Source: Pseudideonella sakaiensis (lineage in GTDB: Bacteria; Pseudomonadota; Gammaproteobacteria; Burkholderiales; Burkholderiaceae_C). From it: DNA of 64,000 nt. The notes under the pieces were generated by a model, which saw only the letters and a list, made by a program, of their open reading frames with translations, made no database searches and had not been told where the DNA came from. Position numbers and translations under genes: made by a program. The stretch spans positions 62,001-126,000 of the forward strand of contig NZ_BBYR01000032.1 of the NCBI RefSeq assembly GCF_001293525.1, read 5' to 3'. This document shows positions 7,267-14,275 of this stretch, one piece after another (the stretch's first letter is position 1; each line of letters begins with the position of its first letter).

Positions 7267-8124
7267 TCAGCCGGCCGCCGCCGCGCCGCCGTCGGCCAGC
7301 ACCGCGTCCAGCGGCGAGGCCTCGGCGCCCAGCTGCAGCACGCTGGAGAAGTGGTTGTGGCCCGCGAGCCGGAGCAGCCGGGCCGGCGCGGTGCCGGCCG
7401 CCTGCTGGCGCGCGAGCTGGGCCTGCGCCTGCTCGATGTTCTCCGGCGGATCGAGCTCCGCCACCGCGAACACCAGCGGCACCGTGCTGCGCGCCAGCGC
7501 CTCGGCGGGCGAGCGGGCGGCGCGCGTGGCCGCGTCGGCGCCGGTGTAGGCCACGCGGCCGGGCGTCGGCCGCATCGCGCCCCAGTCGTACAGGCCCGAC
7601 ACCAGCAGCGCGCGCTCGACCGGGCGGTCCGTGCGCCGCGCCAGCCACGCGGCCACGTGGGCCGCGCCGGCCGAATGGCCCACCACCAGCAGACGCTGCG
7701 GGTCGAGGCCCCAGCCCGCGGCCTGCGCCTGCACCGCCTGCAGCGCGAGATCGAGGTCGTCCATCGCGGCCGGCCAGGGGTGTGCGGGCGCGAGGCGGTG
7801 GTTCAGCGTCAGGCCGATGCGGCTGTGGCGCACCGCCCACCAGCCGACGTTGTCGTGGAAGGGCGGGCGCTCGCGCTTGTCGCCGCCGACGAAGCCGCCG
7901 CCGTGCACGAACAGCACGCCCGCGCGGGGCGCGGGCCCGCCGGGCCCGCGGAACACGTCCAGCCGCTGCAACGGGTGCGGGCCGTAGGCGTGGTCGCGCT
8001 CGATGGCGAGCCCGGGCGGCACCGGGTGCACCAGGTGGGTGGCCGCCAGCGCCATGCTGGCCTCGGCGGCGGCGGGGGACAGGTCGGCGCCCAGGGGGCG
8101 CAGCGCGGCGAGCCAGTCGCTCAT
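7267..8124 (-). CDS. Alpha/beta hydrolase (esterase/lipase, HSL-like)
   Basis: 285-residue serine hydrolase. GVLFVHGGGFVGGDK carries the HGGG oxyanion motif near residues 78-81. VVGHSAGAAHVAAW is the GxSxG nucleophile elbow (G-H-S-A-G). FAVAELDPPEN and LAGHNHFSSV supply the expected acid and His. This pattern fits hormone-sensitive-lipase-like or arylformamidase-like esterases. The ATG at 8124 overlaps the upstream TetR stop by 4 nt (ATGA), so the two are translationally coupled. In hydroquinone pathways an esterase can release a phenol from an aryl ester; that role here is inference. Confidence 0.82.
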   Translation of the reverse strand: MSDWLAALRPLGADLSPAAAEASMALAATHLVHPVPPGLAIERDHAYGPHPLQRLDVFRGPGGPAPRAGVLFVHGGGFVGGDKRERPPFHDNVGWWAVRHSRIGLTLNHRLAPAHPWPAAMDDLDLALQAVQAQAAGWGLDPQRLLVVGHSAGAAHVAAWLARRTDRPVERALLVSGLYDWGAMRPTPGRVAYTGADAATRAARSPAEALARSTVPLVFAVAELDPPENIEQAQAQLARQQAAGTAPARLLRLAGHNHFSSVLQLGAEASPLDAVLADGGAAAAG

Positions 8125-8999
8125 CGGCGGCGCCTCGGGGCGCGGGCCGGCGCCGGCTCGCCTGCCTCCGCCACCTCCTCGGCCGCGGCGCCGCCGCTGG
8201 CCGAGGATGGCGCCTGGGCCGGGGGCGGGAAGGGCACGTCGGCCGGCCAGGCCTGCAGGTCGGTCGGGACCGGCAGCGCCGGCGTCGCGGCGACCATCCG
8301 GTGCACCATGCAGGCGAAACCGCAGGCCACCTGATGGCCGCTCCAGCCCGCGCCCGGGCGGTACCAGCTGCGGATCCAGTTCTGCGCGCCGACCACGATG
8401 AAGGTCACCAGCTTGGGGTCGCAGGCCACCATGCTGCCGTCGGCGATGCCCTGCTGCACCAGCGCCCGCATGTCGCGCTCGAGCCAGCGGCGCTCCTCGG
8501 TGATCACGGCGGCCTGCGCCGGCTCGAGCGTGCCCGGCTCCAGCAGCAGGAAGGTGTTCACCGGCGAGGCCGTCATCTGCAGCACGAAGTGATGCACCAG
8601 CCGGGCCAGGCGCTCGGCGCCGTCGCGGCCTTCCCGGACCGCGTCGTCGCGCGCCTGCTTGGCGGCGGCGAGCGAGCGCTGGTGCAGGCGGTAGAGCAGC
8701 TCGCTCTTGCTGCGCGCGTAGTGGTAGATGGCCGGCTTGGTCACGCCCAGCTCCTGCGTGATGTCGGCCAGCGAGGCGCCGTGGTAGCCGTGGCGCGCGA
8801 ACCAGCGCGCCGCGCACTCGAGCAGCACCTCCTCCTTCAGCTCGCGCTGGCGCTGCGCGCTCGGCAGCCGGTCCGACCAGGCCGGTGCGGCCGGATCCGC
8901 CAGCGCGGGGGAGGCTGCGGACGCGGGCGGCGCCCGGTCCAGGGCTGGGGCAGGGCGGGGGCGACGCGCGGGCGCTCGGGGCATCGGCAGGCAGTCCAT
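8121..8999 (-). CDS. TetR-family transcriptional regulator
   Basis: 292 residues, longer than the usual 190-220 because of a Pro/Ala-rich N-terminal extension (about 45 residues) and a disordered C-terminal tail. The DNA-binding domain is clear: GYHGASLADITQELGVTKPA followed by IYHYARSKSELLYRLHQRSL. The gene sits in a minus-strand unit behind the FAD monooxygenase (5 bp gap) and ahead of the esterase (4-nt overlap). A 16-bp perfect palindrome in front of the monooxygenase is the likely operator, so it probably represses this operon and the divergent Bug gene. A start inside the extension is possible; the first ATG gives the best spacing to the upstream gene. Confidence 0.85.
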   Translation of the reverse strand: MDCLPMPRAPARRPRPAPALDRAPPASAASPALADPAAPAWSDRLPSAQRQRELKEEVLLECAARWFARHGYHGASLADITQELGVTKPAIYHYARSKSELLYRLHQRSLAAAKQARDDAVREGRDGAERLARLVHHFVLQMTASPVNTFLLLEPGTLEPAQAAVITEERRWLERDMRALVQQGIADGSMVACDPKLVTFIVVGAQNWIRSWYRPGAGWSGHQVACGFACMVHRMVAATPALPVPTDLQAWPADVPFPPPAQAPSSASGGAAAEEVAEAGEPAPARAPRRRR

Positions 9000-9004
9000 G
9001 GTCG

Positions 9005-10201
9005 CTAGACCACGGTGAAGTCGTAGGGGCGGCTCTGCAGCGCCGTGGTCCCCATCAGGACCTGCCGCTGCAGGTCCGGATCATCGTTCAAACGCTGCAG
9101 CCGCTCGAGGTCGGCGCGGCGGCGCGCCGGGTCGCGCTCGCCGAGGCGGCGCTTGTTCTCGCTGGCCGTCGGCGAGGTGAACTCGAGGAAGATGCGGCGC
9201 CGCTCGGCCGCGTAGTCGTCCAGCACGCGGTCCGGTGCCGCGCCGCGCACCACGGCCGCCAGCGCGTCGCCCAGGTGGGCGGCATCGAGCAGGCCGGAGG
9301 TGAGGCCGAGGCCGCCGCAGGGGTTGGTGATGTGCGCGGCGTCGCCGGCCAGCAGCACGCGGCCGACGCGGTAGGACGGCGCGCTGCGCTGGTGCACGCG
9401 GTAGGGTGCGACACGGTCGATCCGGTACGACTGCGCGGGGTCCGGCAGCAGCCGCGCGAGCCGTCCGGGCAGGCGCTCCAGCACGCCCGCCTCCGGCAGC
9501 GCGGCGTCCTCGCCGTAGGTCACGCGCCAGCCGCTGCGCTGGTCGAGCACCGGGATGATGGCCCAGTCGTCCGGGTCGACCACGAAGTTCGCGCGTGCAT
9601 AGCCGTGCGCGGCGAAGTCGTAGTGCAGGTTCACCGCGACGAAGCGCTCGGGCCAGGTGATCCCGTCGAAGGCCAGGCCCAGGGCCTGGCGCACGCCGCT
9701 GCGCGCGCCGTCCGCGCCCACCAGCCAGTCGCCGCGCCAGACGCGCTCGCCGCCGGCGGTGCGGGCGGTCACCTCGACCCCCTGGTCGTCCTGGGCCGCC
9801 GCGCAGACCTGCTGGCCCCAGTGCACCCGCGCGCGGCCGGTGGCGAGCAGGTGCTTCAGCACGATCTCGCCCAGCAGGTCCTGGCCGAGGTGCAGGTTGT
9901 AGGGGTAGCGCGTGTCGGGCGCGGTGACGGCCATGTCCAGCCGCGCGAGGATGCGGCCCTGGCCGTCGCGGTAGTGGTAGTCCTGCTTCAGCAGGCCGTC
10001 CTGCAGCGCGTCCTGCAGCAGGCCGAGGCGGTCCAGCAGGGCCACCGTGGGCGCGTGGTAGACGATGGCCCGCGGCGAGGGCTCCACCTGCGGCTGGGCC
10101 TCGAGCACGTCAACCGGCACGCCGGCCCGCGCCAGGATCAGTGCCGTCACCAGCGCCACCGGCCCCGCACCGGCCACCAGCACGCCCTCGACCCGTTCCA
10201 T
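9005..10201 (-). CDS. FAD-dependent aromatic monooxygenase
   Basis: 398-residue class A flavoprotein hydroxylase related to the MhpA/TfdB/PheA group. The N-terminal dinucleotide fold reads VLVAGAGPVALVTALILARA; the usual third Gly is Ala. VGADGARSGVRQALG is the DG motif, and LLAGDAAHITNPCGGLGLTS is the GD motif that contacts the FAD ribityl chain. Such enzymes add one oxygen to a phenolic ring using NAD(P)H. With hydroquinone ring-cleavage genes a few kb away, para-hydroxylation or ipso-substitution to give hydroquinone is a reasonable guess. The substrate is not determined by sequence. It is first in a minus-strand operon with the TetR and esterase genes. Confidence 0.85.
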   Translation of the reverse strand: MERVEGVLVAGAGPVALVTALILARAGVPVDVLEAQPQVEPSPRAIVYHAPTVALLDRLGLLQDALQDGLLKQDYHYRDGQGRILARLDMAVTAPDTRYPYNLHLGQDLLGEIVLKHLLATGRARVHWGQQVCAAAQDDQGVEVTARTAGGERVWRGDWLVGADGARSGVRQALGLAFDGITWPERFVAVNLHYDFAAHGYARANFVVDPDDWAIIPVLDQRSGWRVTYGEDAALPEAGVLERLPGRLARLLPDPAQSYRIDRVAPYRVHQRSAPSYRVGRVLLAGDAAHITNPCGGLGLTSGLLDAAHLGDALAAVVRGAAPDRVLDDYAAERRRIFLEFTSPTASENKRRLGERDPARRRADLERLQRLNDDPDLQRQVLMGTTALQSRPYDFTVV

Positions 10202-10245
10202 GCCCTGCTCCTGTTCCGTTCGTGATTGAACGAGTGTATAGTGAA

Positions 10246-10261
10246 TTTAACGATCGTTAAA
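10246..10261. promoter_or_regulatory. TetR operator candidate, 16-bp perfect palindrome
   Basis: TTTAACGATCGTTAAA is fully self-complementary and lies between the divergent monooxygenase (start 10201) and Bug gene (start 10276). Such sites are characteristic of TetR-family regulators, and a TetR gene is in the same operon. TATAGT at 10237-10242 may be a -10 hexamer. A second weaker inverted repeat, CGTTC-N6-GAACG, is at 10217-10232. Confidence 0.6.
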
Positions 10262-10275
10262 CCAAGGAGACGACG

Positions 10276-11271
10276 ATGGCTTCGACTGGCATGAAGGCAC
10301 GGGTGGGAACGACGCGGCGCAGGCTCGCGGTGCTGGCGGGGGCGCTGCTCGCGCTCGCGGCCTGGCCCGCGCACGCGCAGGAGGACAAGGCCCCGATCCG
10401 CCTGCTCGTGGGCCTCGCGGCCGGCGGCACCGTGGACATCGCCGCGCGTACCGTGGCCGAGAAGCTGAGCGCCGCGCTCGGCCGCCCCGTGGTGGTGGAC
10501 AACAAGCCGGGCGCCGGCCAGCGCGTGGCGCTGGCCGAGCTGCGGCGGGCCGCGCCCGATGGGCGCACGCTGATGCTCACCACCGACGGCCCCTTCGTGA
10601 TCAACCCGCACATCTTCCGCAAACTCGACTACACGCCGGCGGACTTCACGCCGGTCGCCGGCGTGGCCGACTTCGACCTCGGCCTGGGCGTCGGCCCGAA
10701 GCTGCCCGAGGTGCGCGACATGAAGCAGTTCATGGCCTGGGCGCGCGGCGCCAAGGCGGTGGCCTACGGCAGCCCCGGCAACGGCACGCTGCCGCACTTC
10801 AGCGGCGCGGCGCTCGGCCAGGCGCTCGGCATCGAGACGACGCACGTGCCCTACAAGGGCGGCACCCCGGCGGCGCAGGACCTGGCCGGCGGCCAGGTGC
10901 CGTTCATCCTCACCTCGGTCAACGACATGATCGAGCTGCACCGCGCCGGCAAGATCCGCATCGTCGCGGTCGCCGGCGAGAAGCGCTCGCCGGTGCTGCC
11001 CGAGGTGCCGACGATGCTGGAGTCCGGCGTGCAGGTCAGCGGCTCGGTGAAGATCGGCATCTACGGCCCGGCGGGCATGCCGCCGGCGCTGGTGAAGCAG
11101 CTCGAGCAGGCCGTGCTGGCCGCCGTCCGCCTGCCCGACGTGCAGCAGAAGCTGCTGCAGAACTCGATGGTCCCGGCCCCGCTGGGCGGCGAGGCGCTGG
11201 CCGCGGCGGCGCGGGTGGAGGTGCGCCGGCTGGAGCCGATCGTCAAGGCCAGCGGCTACCAGCCGGAGTGA
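10276..11271 (+). CDS. Bug/TctC-family periplasmic substrate-binding protein
   Basis: 331 residues with a signal peptide ending at AHA-QEDK. Bug signatures: PIRLLVGLAAGGTVDIAAR, VVVDNKPGAGQRVALAELR and THVPYKGGTPAAQDLAGGQV. A good ribosome site (AAGGAG) lies 8 bp before the ATG. It diverges from the FAD monooxygenase operon across the TetR palindrome, so it is likely induced with that operon and may bind the same aromatic acid. No membrane partner genes are adjacent. A LysR gene follows 51 bp downstream. Confidence 0.88.
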   Translation: MASTGMKARVGTTRRRLAVLAGALLALAAWPAHAQEDKAPIRLLVGLAAGGTVDIAARTVAEKLSAALGRPVVVDNKPGAGQRVALAELRRAAPDGRTLMLTTDGPFVINPHIFRKLDYTPADFTPVAGVADFDLGLGVGPKLPEVRDMKQFMAWARGAKAVAYGSPGNGTLPHFSGAALGQALGIETTHVPYKGGTPAAQDLAGGQVPFILTSVNDMIELHRAGKIRIVAVAGEKRSPVLPEVPTMLESGVQVSGSVKIGIYGPAGMPPALVKQLEQAVLAAVRLPDVQQKLLQNSMVPAPLGGEALAAAARVEVRRLEPIVKASGYQPE

Positions 11272-11322
11272 CGCGGTGGCGGCCGCGCGGGGCCGTGCCG
11301 CCGCCGCTGCCCATAATCCCGC

Positions 11323-12267
11323 ATGGACCGGTTCCTGGCGATCGAATCCTTCGTGCGGGTGGCCGAGACCGAGAGCTTCGCCGAGGCGGCGCGGCAGATG
11401 CGGGTGTCGCGCTCGGTGGTGACCGCGCGCATCCAGCAGCTCGAGGCCTTCGTCGGCGCGCCGCTGTTCCACCGCAACACGCGCAGCGTGCGCCTGAGCG
11501 AGCTGGGCCAGGCCTTCCTGCGCGACTGCACCGAGCTGGTCGGCCGCACCAACGAGGTGGTGGACCAGATGCGCGAGGTGACCACCTCGCCGGTGGGCCG
11601 GCTGCGCGTGCATGCGCTGCCCGGCTTCGTGCTGGGGCACCTGGCGCGCGTGCTGCAGGTCTTCCAGGCGCGCTACCCGCAGATCGTGCTCGACATGATC
11701 GTCAACGACGCGGCGATCGACCCGGTGAAGGAGGGTTTCGACTGCGCGCTGCAGATCTTCCCGCCGCGCTCGGAGGAGCTGATCTCGCGCAAGCTGTTCC
11801 CGGTGCGGCGGGTGTTCTGCGCCAGCCCCGAGTACGTGCGCCGCCACGGCCTGCCGCGCCACCCGCGCGACCTGATGGGCCACCGCATCGGCTGGTACTC
11901 CGGCTACCCCACGCGCGAGCGCCTGGCCTTCCACGGTGCCGGCGGCACGGTCTCGCTCGAGCTGAAGCCGGTGCTGCTGACCAACAGCGTGCATCTGCTG
12001 CGCGAGTACGCGCTGGAGCATGCCGGGATTGTTTGCATTCCCACGCTGGTGGCGTCGGAGTCCGTGCTGTCGGGGGCGCTGCGGCTGGTGCTGCCGGACC
12101 ACCCGCTCAGCGCCTTCTGGCTCTCGGTCTTCTACCCCGAGAGCGTGCGCAGCTCGCTCAAGCTGAAGCTGTTTCTCGAGGTGCTGGCCACCAGCTTCTC
12201 CGGGCTGCCTCCCTGGGACGAGGCGCTGATCGAGCGCGGTCTGCTGGCCCCCGACATCATCGAGTGA
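11323..12267 (+). CDS. LysR-family transcriptional regulator
   Basis: 314 residues. The N-terminal helix-turn-helix spans about residues 1-60 (FVRVAETESFAEAARQMRVS, then RIQQLEAFVGAPLFHRNTR). A linker helix follows, then a two-lobed effector-binding domain with GRLRVHALPGFVLGHL and HAGIVCIPTLVASE. It lies between the Bug gene and the hydroquinone dioxygenase genes, all on the plus strand. It is a plausible activator of the ring-cleavage operon that starts 145 bp downstream, but the strongest operator-like sequence there has an IclR-like rather than a LysR-like form. Confidence 0.88.
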   Translation: MDRFLAIESFVRVAETESFAEAARQMRVSRSVVTARIQQLEAFVGAPLFHRNTRSVRLSELGQAFLRDCTELVGRTNEVVDQMREVTTSPVGRLRVHALPGFVLGHLARVLQVFQARYPQIVLDMIVNDAAIDPVKEGFDCALQIFPPRSEELISRKLFPVRRVFCASPEYVRRHGLPRHPRDLMGHRIGWYSGYPTRERLAFHGAGGTVSLELKPVLLTNSVHLLREYALEHAGIVCIPTLVASESVLSGALRLVLPDHPLSAFWLSVFYPESVRSSLKLKLFLEVLATSFSGLPPWDEALIERGLLAPDIIE

Positions 12268-12293
12268 GGCCGCGCGGGCCTCGGGATAACCCT

Positions 12294-12322
12294 AGGATTG
12301 TTCGGCCTTTCCGAACAATCCT
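12294..12322. promoter_or_regulatory. Inverted repeat upstream of hydroquinone dioxygenase operon
   Basis: AGGATTGTTCGG-CCTTT-CCGAACAATCCT: perfect 12-bp arms around a 5-nt centre. No T-run follows, so a terminator for the LysR gene is less likely than an operator, though not excluded. The inner GTTCGGCCTTTCCGAAC matches the palindrome beside the IclR gene at 13 of 17 positions, and two of the differences are compensatory. Confidence 0.55.
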
Positions 12323-12354
12323 GTCGCCATCCCGGCCCTACCGGCCCGCCGGGT

Positions 12355-12368
12355 GCCTGCCTAGACTG
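12355..12368 (+). promoter_or_regulatory. Promoter -10 candidate (GCCTGCCTAGACTG)
   Basis: The 14-mer is repeated exactly at 24773-24786 before the acyl-CoA ligase gene. TAGACT would be the -10 hexamer, 45 bp before the dioxygenase start; no good -35 is seen, as is common for regulated promoters. It lies about 35 bp downstream of the inverted repeat. Confidence 0.4.
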
Positions 12369-12412
12369 CATGCCATGCCCTCCACCGGGGGCGATCACTG
12401 CAGGAGACACCC

Positions 12413-12925
12413 ATGAGCGCGGACACCGCCTACACCACCGTCTTCGGATCCCTCGACCGCTACGAGAAGGGCGGCGTGCAGGTGATCGACGACCGGGTCA
12501 CGAACTACGCCTTCTCGAACTGCTTCGAGATCGCGTCGAAGGCCGCGCCCTACGAGCGCGTCGTCTTCGGCCAGAACCAGATCTACGTGCTCGAGACGGT
12601 GCGCGCCGAGGGCGTGTCGCCGTGGTTCACCTGTGCGCACGACGAGTTCGCGCTGTGCATGGACGGCGAGGTCGAGGTGCACCTGGTCAAGCTCGAGGCC
12701 GAGCAGACCGTGCCGGACGCCGAGCACAACGGCGCGGTGCTGGTGAAGGGCGAGCCGCGCGGCGCGAAGATGGGCTGGATGCGGCTGCGCCGCGGCCACC
12801 AGGCGCTGCTGCCGAAGAACGCGGCCTACCAGTTCCGCGCCGCCCGGCCCTCGGTGCTGGTGCTGCAGACCTGCAAGGGTGACCTCAGCGTCGAGCGCTG
12901 GGCCGAGATCTGCCAGACCGCCTGA
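12413..12925 (+). CDS. hapC: Hydroquinone 1,2-dioxygenase, small subunit
   Basis: 170-residue cupin-like subunit of the two-subunit Fe(II) dioxygenase that opens hydroquinone to 4-hydroxymuconic semialdehyde (HapCD/PnpCD type). Recognisable blocks are NYAFSNCFEIASKAAPYERV, PWFTCAHDEFALCMDGEVEV and KMGWMRLRRGHQALLPKNA. Length matches the roughly 18-kDa small subunit known for this enzyme. In this family the catalytic iron is held by the large subunit, so this chain is probably structural. It is the first gene of the ring-cleavage operon, with the large subunit 40 bp downstream and semialdehyde dehydrogenase and maleylacetate reductase genes beyond. Assignment rests on family recognition plus that context. 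Confidence 0.78.
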   Translation: MSADTAYTTVFGSLDRYEKGGVQVIDDRVTNYAFSNCFEIASKAAPYERVVFGQNQIYVLETVRAEGVSPWFTCAHDEFALCMDGEVEVHLVKLEAEQTVPDAEHNGAVLVKGEPRGAKMGWMRLRRGHQALLPKNAAYQFRAARPSVLVLQTCKGDLSVERWAEICQTA

Positions 12926-12965
12926 ACGCCGCCGCCTTCCCACCGAACCGACCCCGGAGCCTGCC

Positions 12966-13973
12966 ATGAACGCCATTGCCGACACCGTCCCCGTCCAGGC
13001 CACCGAGCCGCATGCCACGCTGGGCTACCGCGCCTTCCAGCTCGGCGGCTTCAGCTTCCGCCGCGACGAGTACTTCGCCCACATCGGCTGGACCACCGCG
13101 GACGGCCGCCCGCTCTCCCACACCATGGACATCGGCGCCTTCCTGCGCGCGCTGATGCGCGACGTGGCCTGGGGCTTCTTCTACGGCGGCGTCAACTTCG
13201 ACCACGTCTTCGGCACCACCAACCACTACAAGACGGTGGACCTGTACGCCGGCCGCTTCAACGCGACGATGAAGGCCGCCGGCGTCGACCGGCTGGAGAA
13301 CTTCCCGACGCCGCAGATCGCCGCCACCTTCGAGCAGATGCTCGACGACTGGACGAATGCCGGCTTCGACCCCTTCGCCGCGCCGCAGGAGACCGGCAGC
13401 CCCTACGGCCGCAAGAACGGCAGCAACACCGCGAAGATCACGCGGGCGCGCGAGCTGGCCACGCGCTGCGTCGGCCTGAAGGGTGACCTCGACCTGCGCA
13501 GCGACGAGCGCGGCGCGCCCGTCAACCGGGCCTTCGCCGACGTGCCGCAGGAGCAGCCCGAGCTGCACCCCGAGCCGGGCTTCGAGAACGAGGTGCACGC
13601 CTTCAACCTGTTCGGCTTCCTGAGCCGCTCGCAGGTGACCTGGAACCCCAGCTTCACCAGCGTCGTCAAGCACAGCTACATGTGCCCGACGACGGAGGAG
13701 CACATCCTGCCGATCATCCACGCCAACGACCGCGTGGAGTGGTTCTTCCAGATGTGCGACGAGATCCACTGGGACTGTGCCGACAAGACCACCGGCAAGC
13801 CGCTGGCGCGCGTGATCATGAAGGCCGGCGACATGGCCGCGATGCCGGCCTACTGCCGCCACCAGGGCTACAGCCCGAAGCGCTCGATGCTGCTGGTGTG
13901 GGAGAACGGTTCGCCGAGCCTGGTGTACGAGATCCAGCGGGGCGAGAGTCCCGAGGTGCCGGTGGTGTTTTGA
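12966..13973 (+). CDS. hapD: Hydroquinone 1,2-dioxygenase, large subunit
   Basis: 335-residue catalytic subunit of the HapCD/PnpCD-type enzyme, close to the roughly 38 kDa of characterised large subunits. Notable blocks are SHTMDIGAFLRALMRDVAWG, WNPSFTSVVKHSYMCPTTEE, PIIHANDRVEWFFQMCDEIH and MPAYCRHQGYSPKRSMLLVW. The His252 region (HAND) and His299 (CRHQG) are the best candidates for iron ligands, by position rather than by alignment. A hairpin and C-tract repeat begins 10 bp after the stop, so part of the transcription may end here before the aldehyde dehydrogenase gene. Confidence 0.78.
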   Translation: MNAIADTVPVQATEPHATLGYRAFQLGGFSFRRDEYFAHIGWTTADGRPLSHTMDIGAFLRALMRDVAWGFFYGGVNFDHVFGTTNHYKTVDLYAGRFNATMKAAGVDRLENFPTPQIAATFEQMLDDWTNAGFDPFAAPQETGSPYGRKNGSNTAKITRARELATRCVGLKGDLDLRSDERGAPVNRAFADVPQEQPELHPEPGFENEVHAFNLFGFLSRSQVTWNPSFTSVVKHSYMCPTTEEHILPIIHANDRVEWFFQMCDEIHWDCADKTTGKPLARVIMKAGDMAAMPAYCRHQGYSPKRSMLLVWENGSPSLVYEIQRGESPEVPVVF

Positions 13974-14275
13974 CCCCCCCCCGGAGCGGCTGACGCCGCT
14001 CCCCCCCAGGGGGGCCGCGCGAGTCGACCGGCGGAGCCGGATCGACCGCGCGTGCTGGATCTCGCTTGAGCGGCTGCGCCGCTCGTTGCGGGGTGCGGGG
14101 GGGGCGACGGTGGGTTCGTCGTGCGTGCTGGATCTCGCTCGAGCGGCCGCGCCGCTTTTTGCGGGGCGCGGGCGCGAGCTGGGTTCGACTTCGTTGCCGG
14201 GTGCCCCGTGGGCGCGGCTGCGGGGCCGTGTGTCGATCGGGCGGGCCGAGGCCGGCCGACTTTTCTGGAGTGATC
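13974..14275. repeat. Intergenic hairpins and 73-bp tandem repeat
   Basis: The gap between hapD and the aldehyde dehydrogenase holds no gene. It begins with GGAGCGGC-TGAC-GCCGCTCC (13983-14002) between C-runs, an element also found after a stop near 37.1 kb. Two tandem units follow with a 73-bp period (14050 and 14123 starts, both GCGTGCTGGATCTCGCT), each carrying a stem: GAGCGGC-TGC-GCCGCTC at 14068-14084, and AGCGGC-CGC-GCCGCT at 14142-14156. Transcript attenuation between the two halves of the operon is possible. Confidence 0.75.
14142..14160 (+). terminator. Rho-independent terminator-like stem
   Basis: Stem AGCGGC/GCCGCT with a CGC loop, followed directly by TTTTT. Short but fully GC-paired, and T-runs are rare in this genome segment. 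It stands 116 bp before the aldehyde dehydrogenase start. Confidence 0.4.

Noticed and set aside
3065-7840. A 1591-codon open frame on the minus strand, and similar giant frames opposite other genes (for example 56730-62828)
   Set aside because: They run antisense across several well-identified genes, have Arg/Ala/Gly/Pro-rich nonsense composition and no motifs. At this GC content stops are rare in such frames.
12294-12322. Terminator for the LysR gene
   Set aside because: No T-run follows the stem, and its inner part matches the palindrome beside the IclR gene, so an operator is favoured, though a terminator is not fully excluded.
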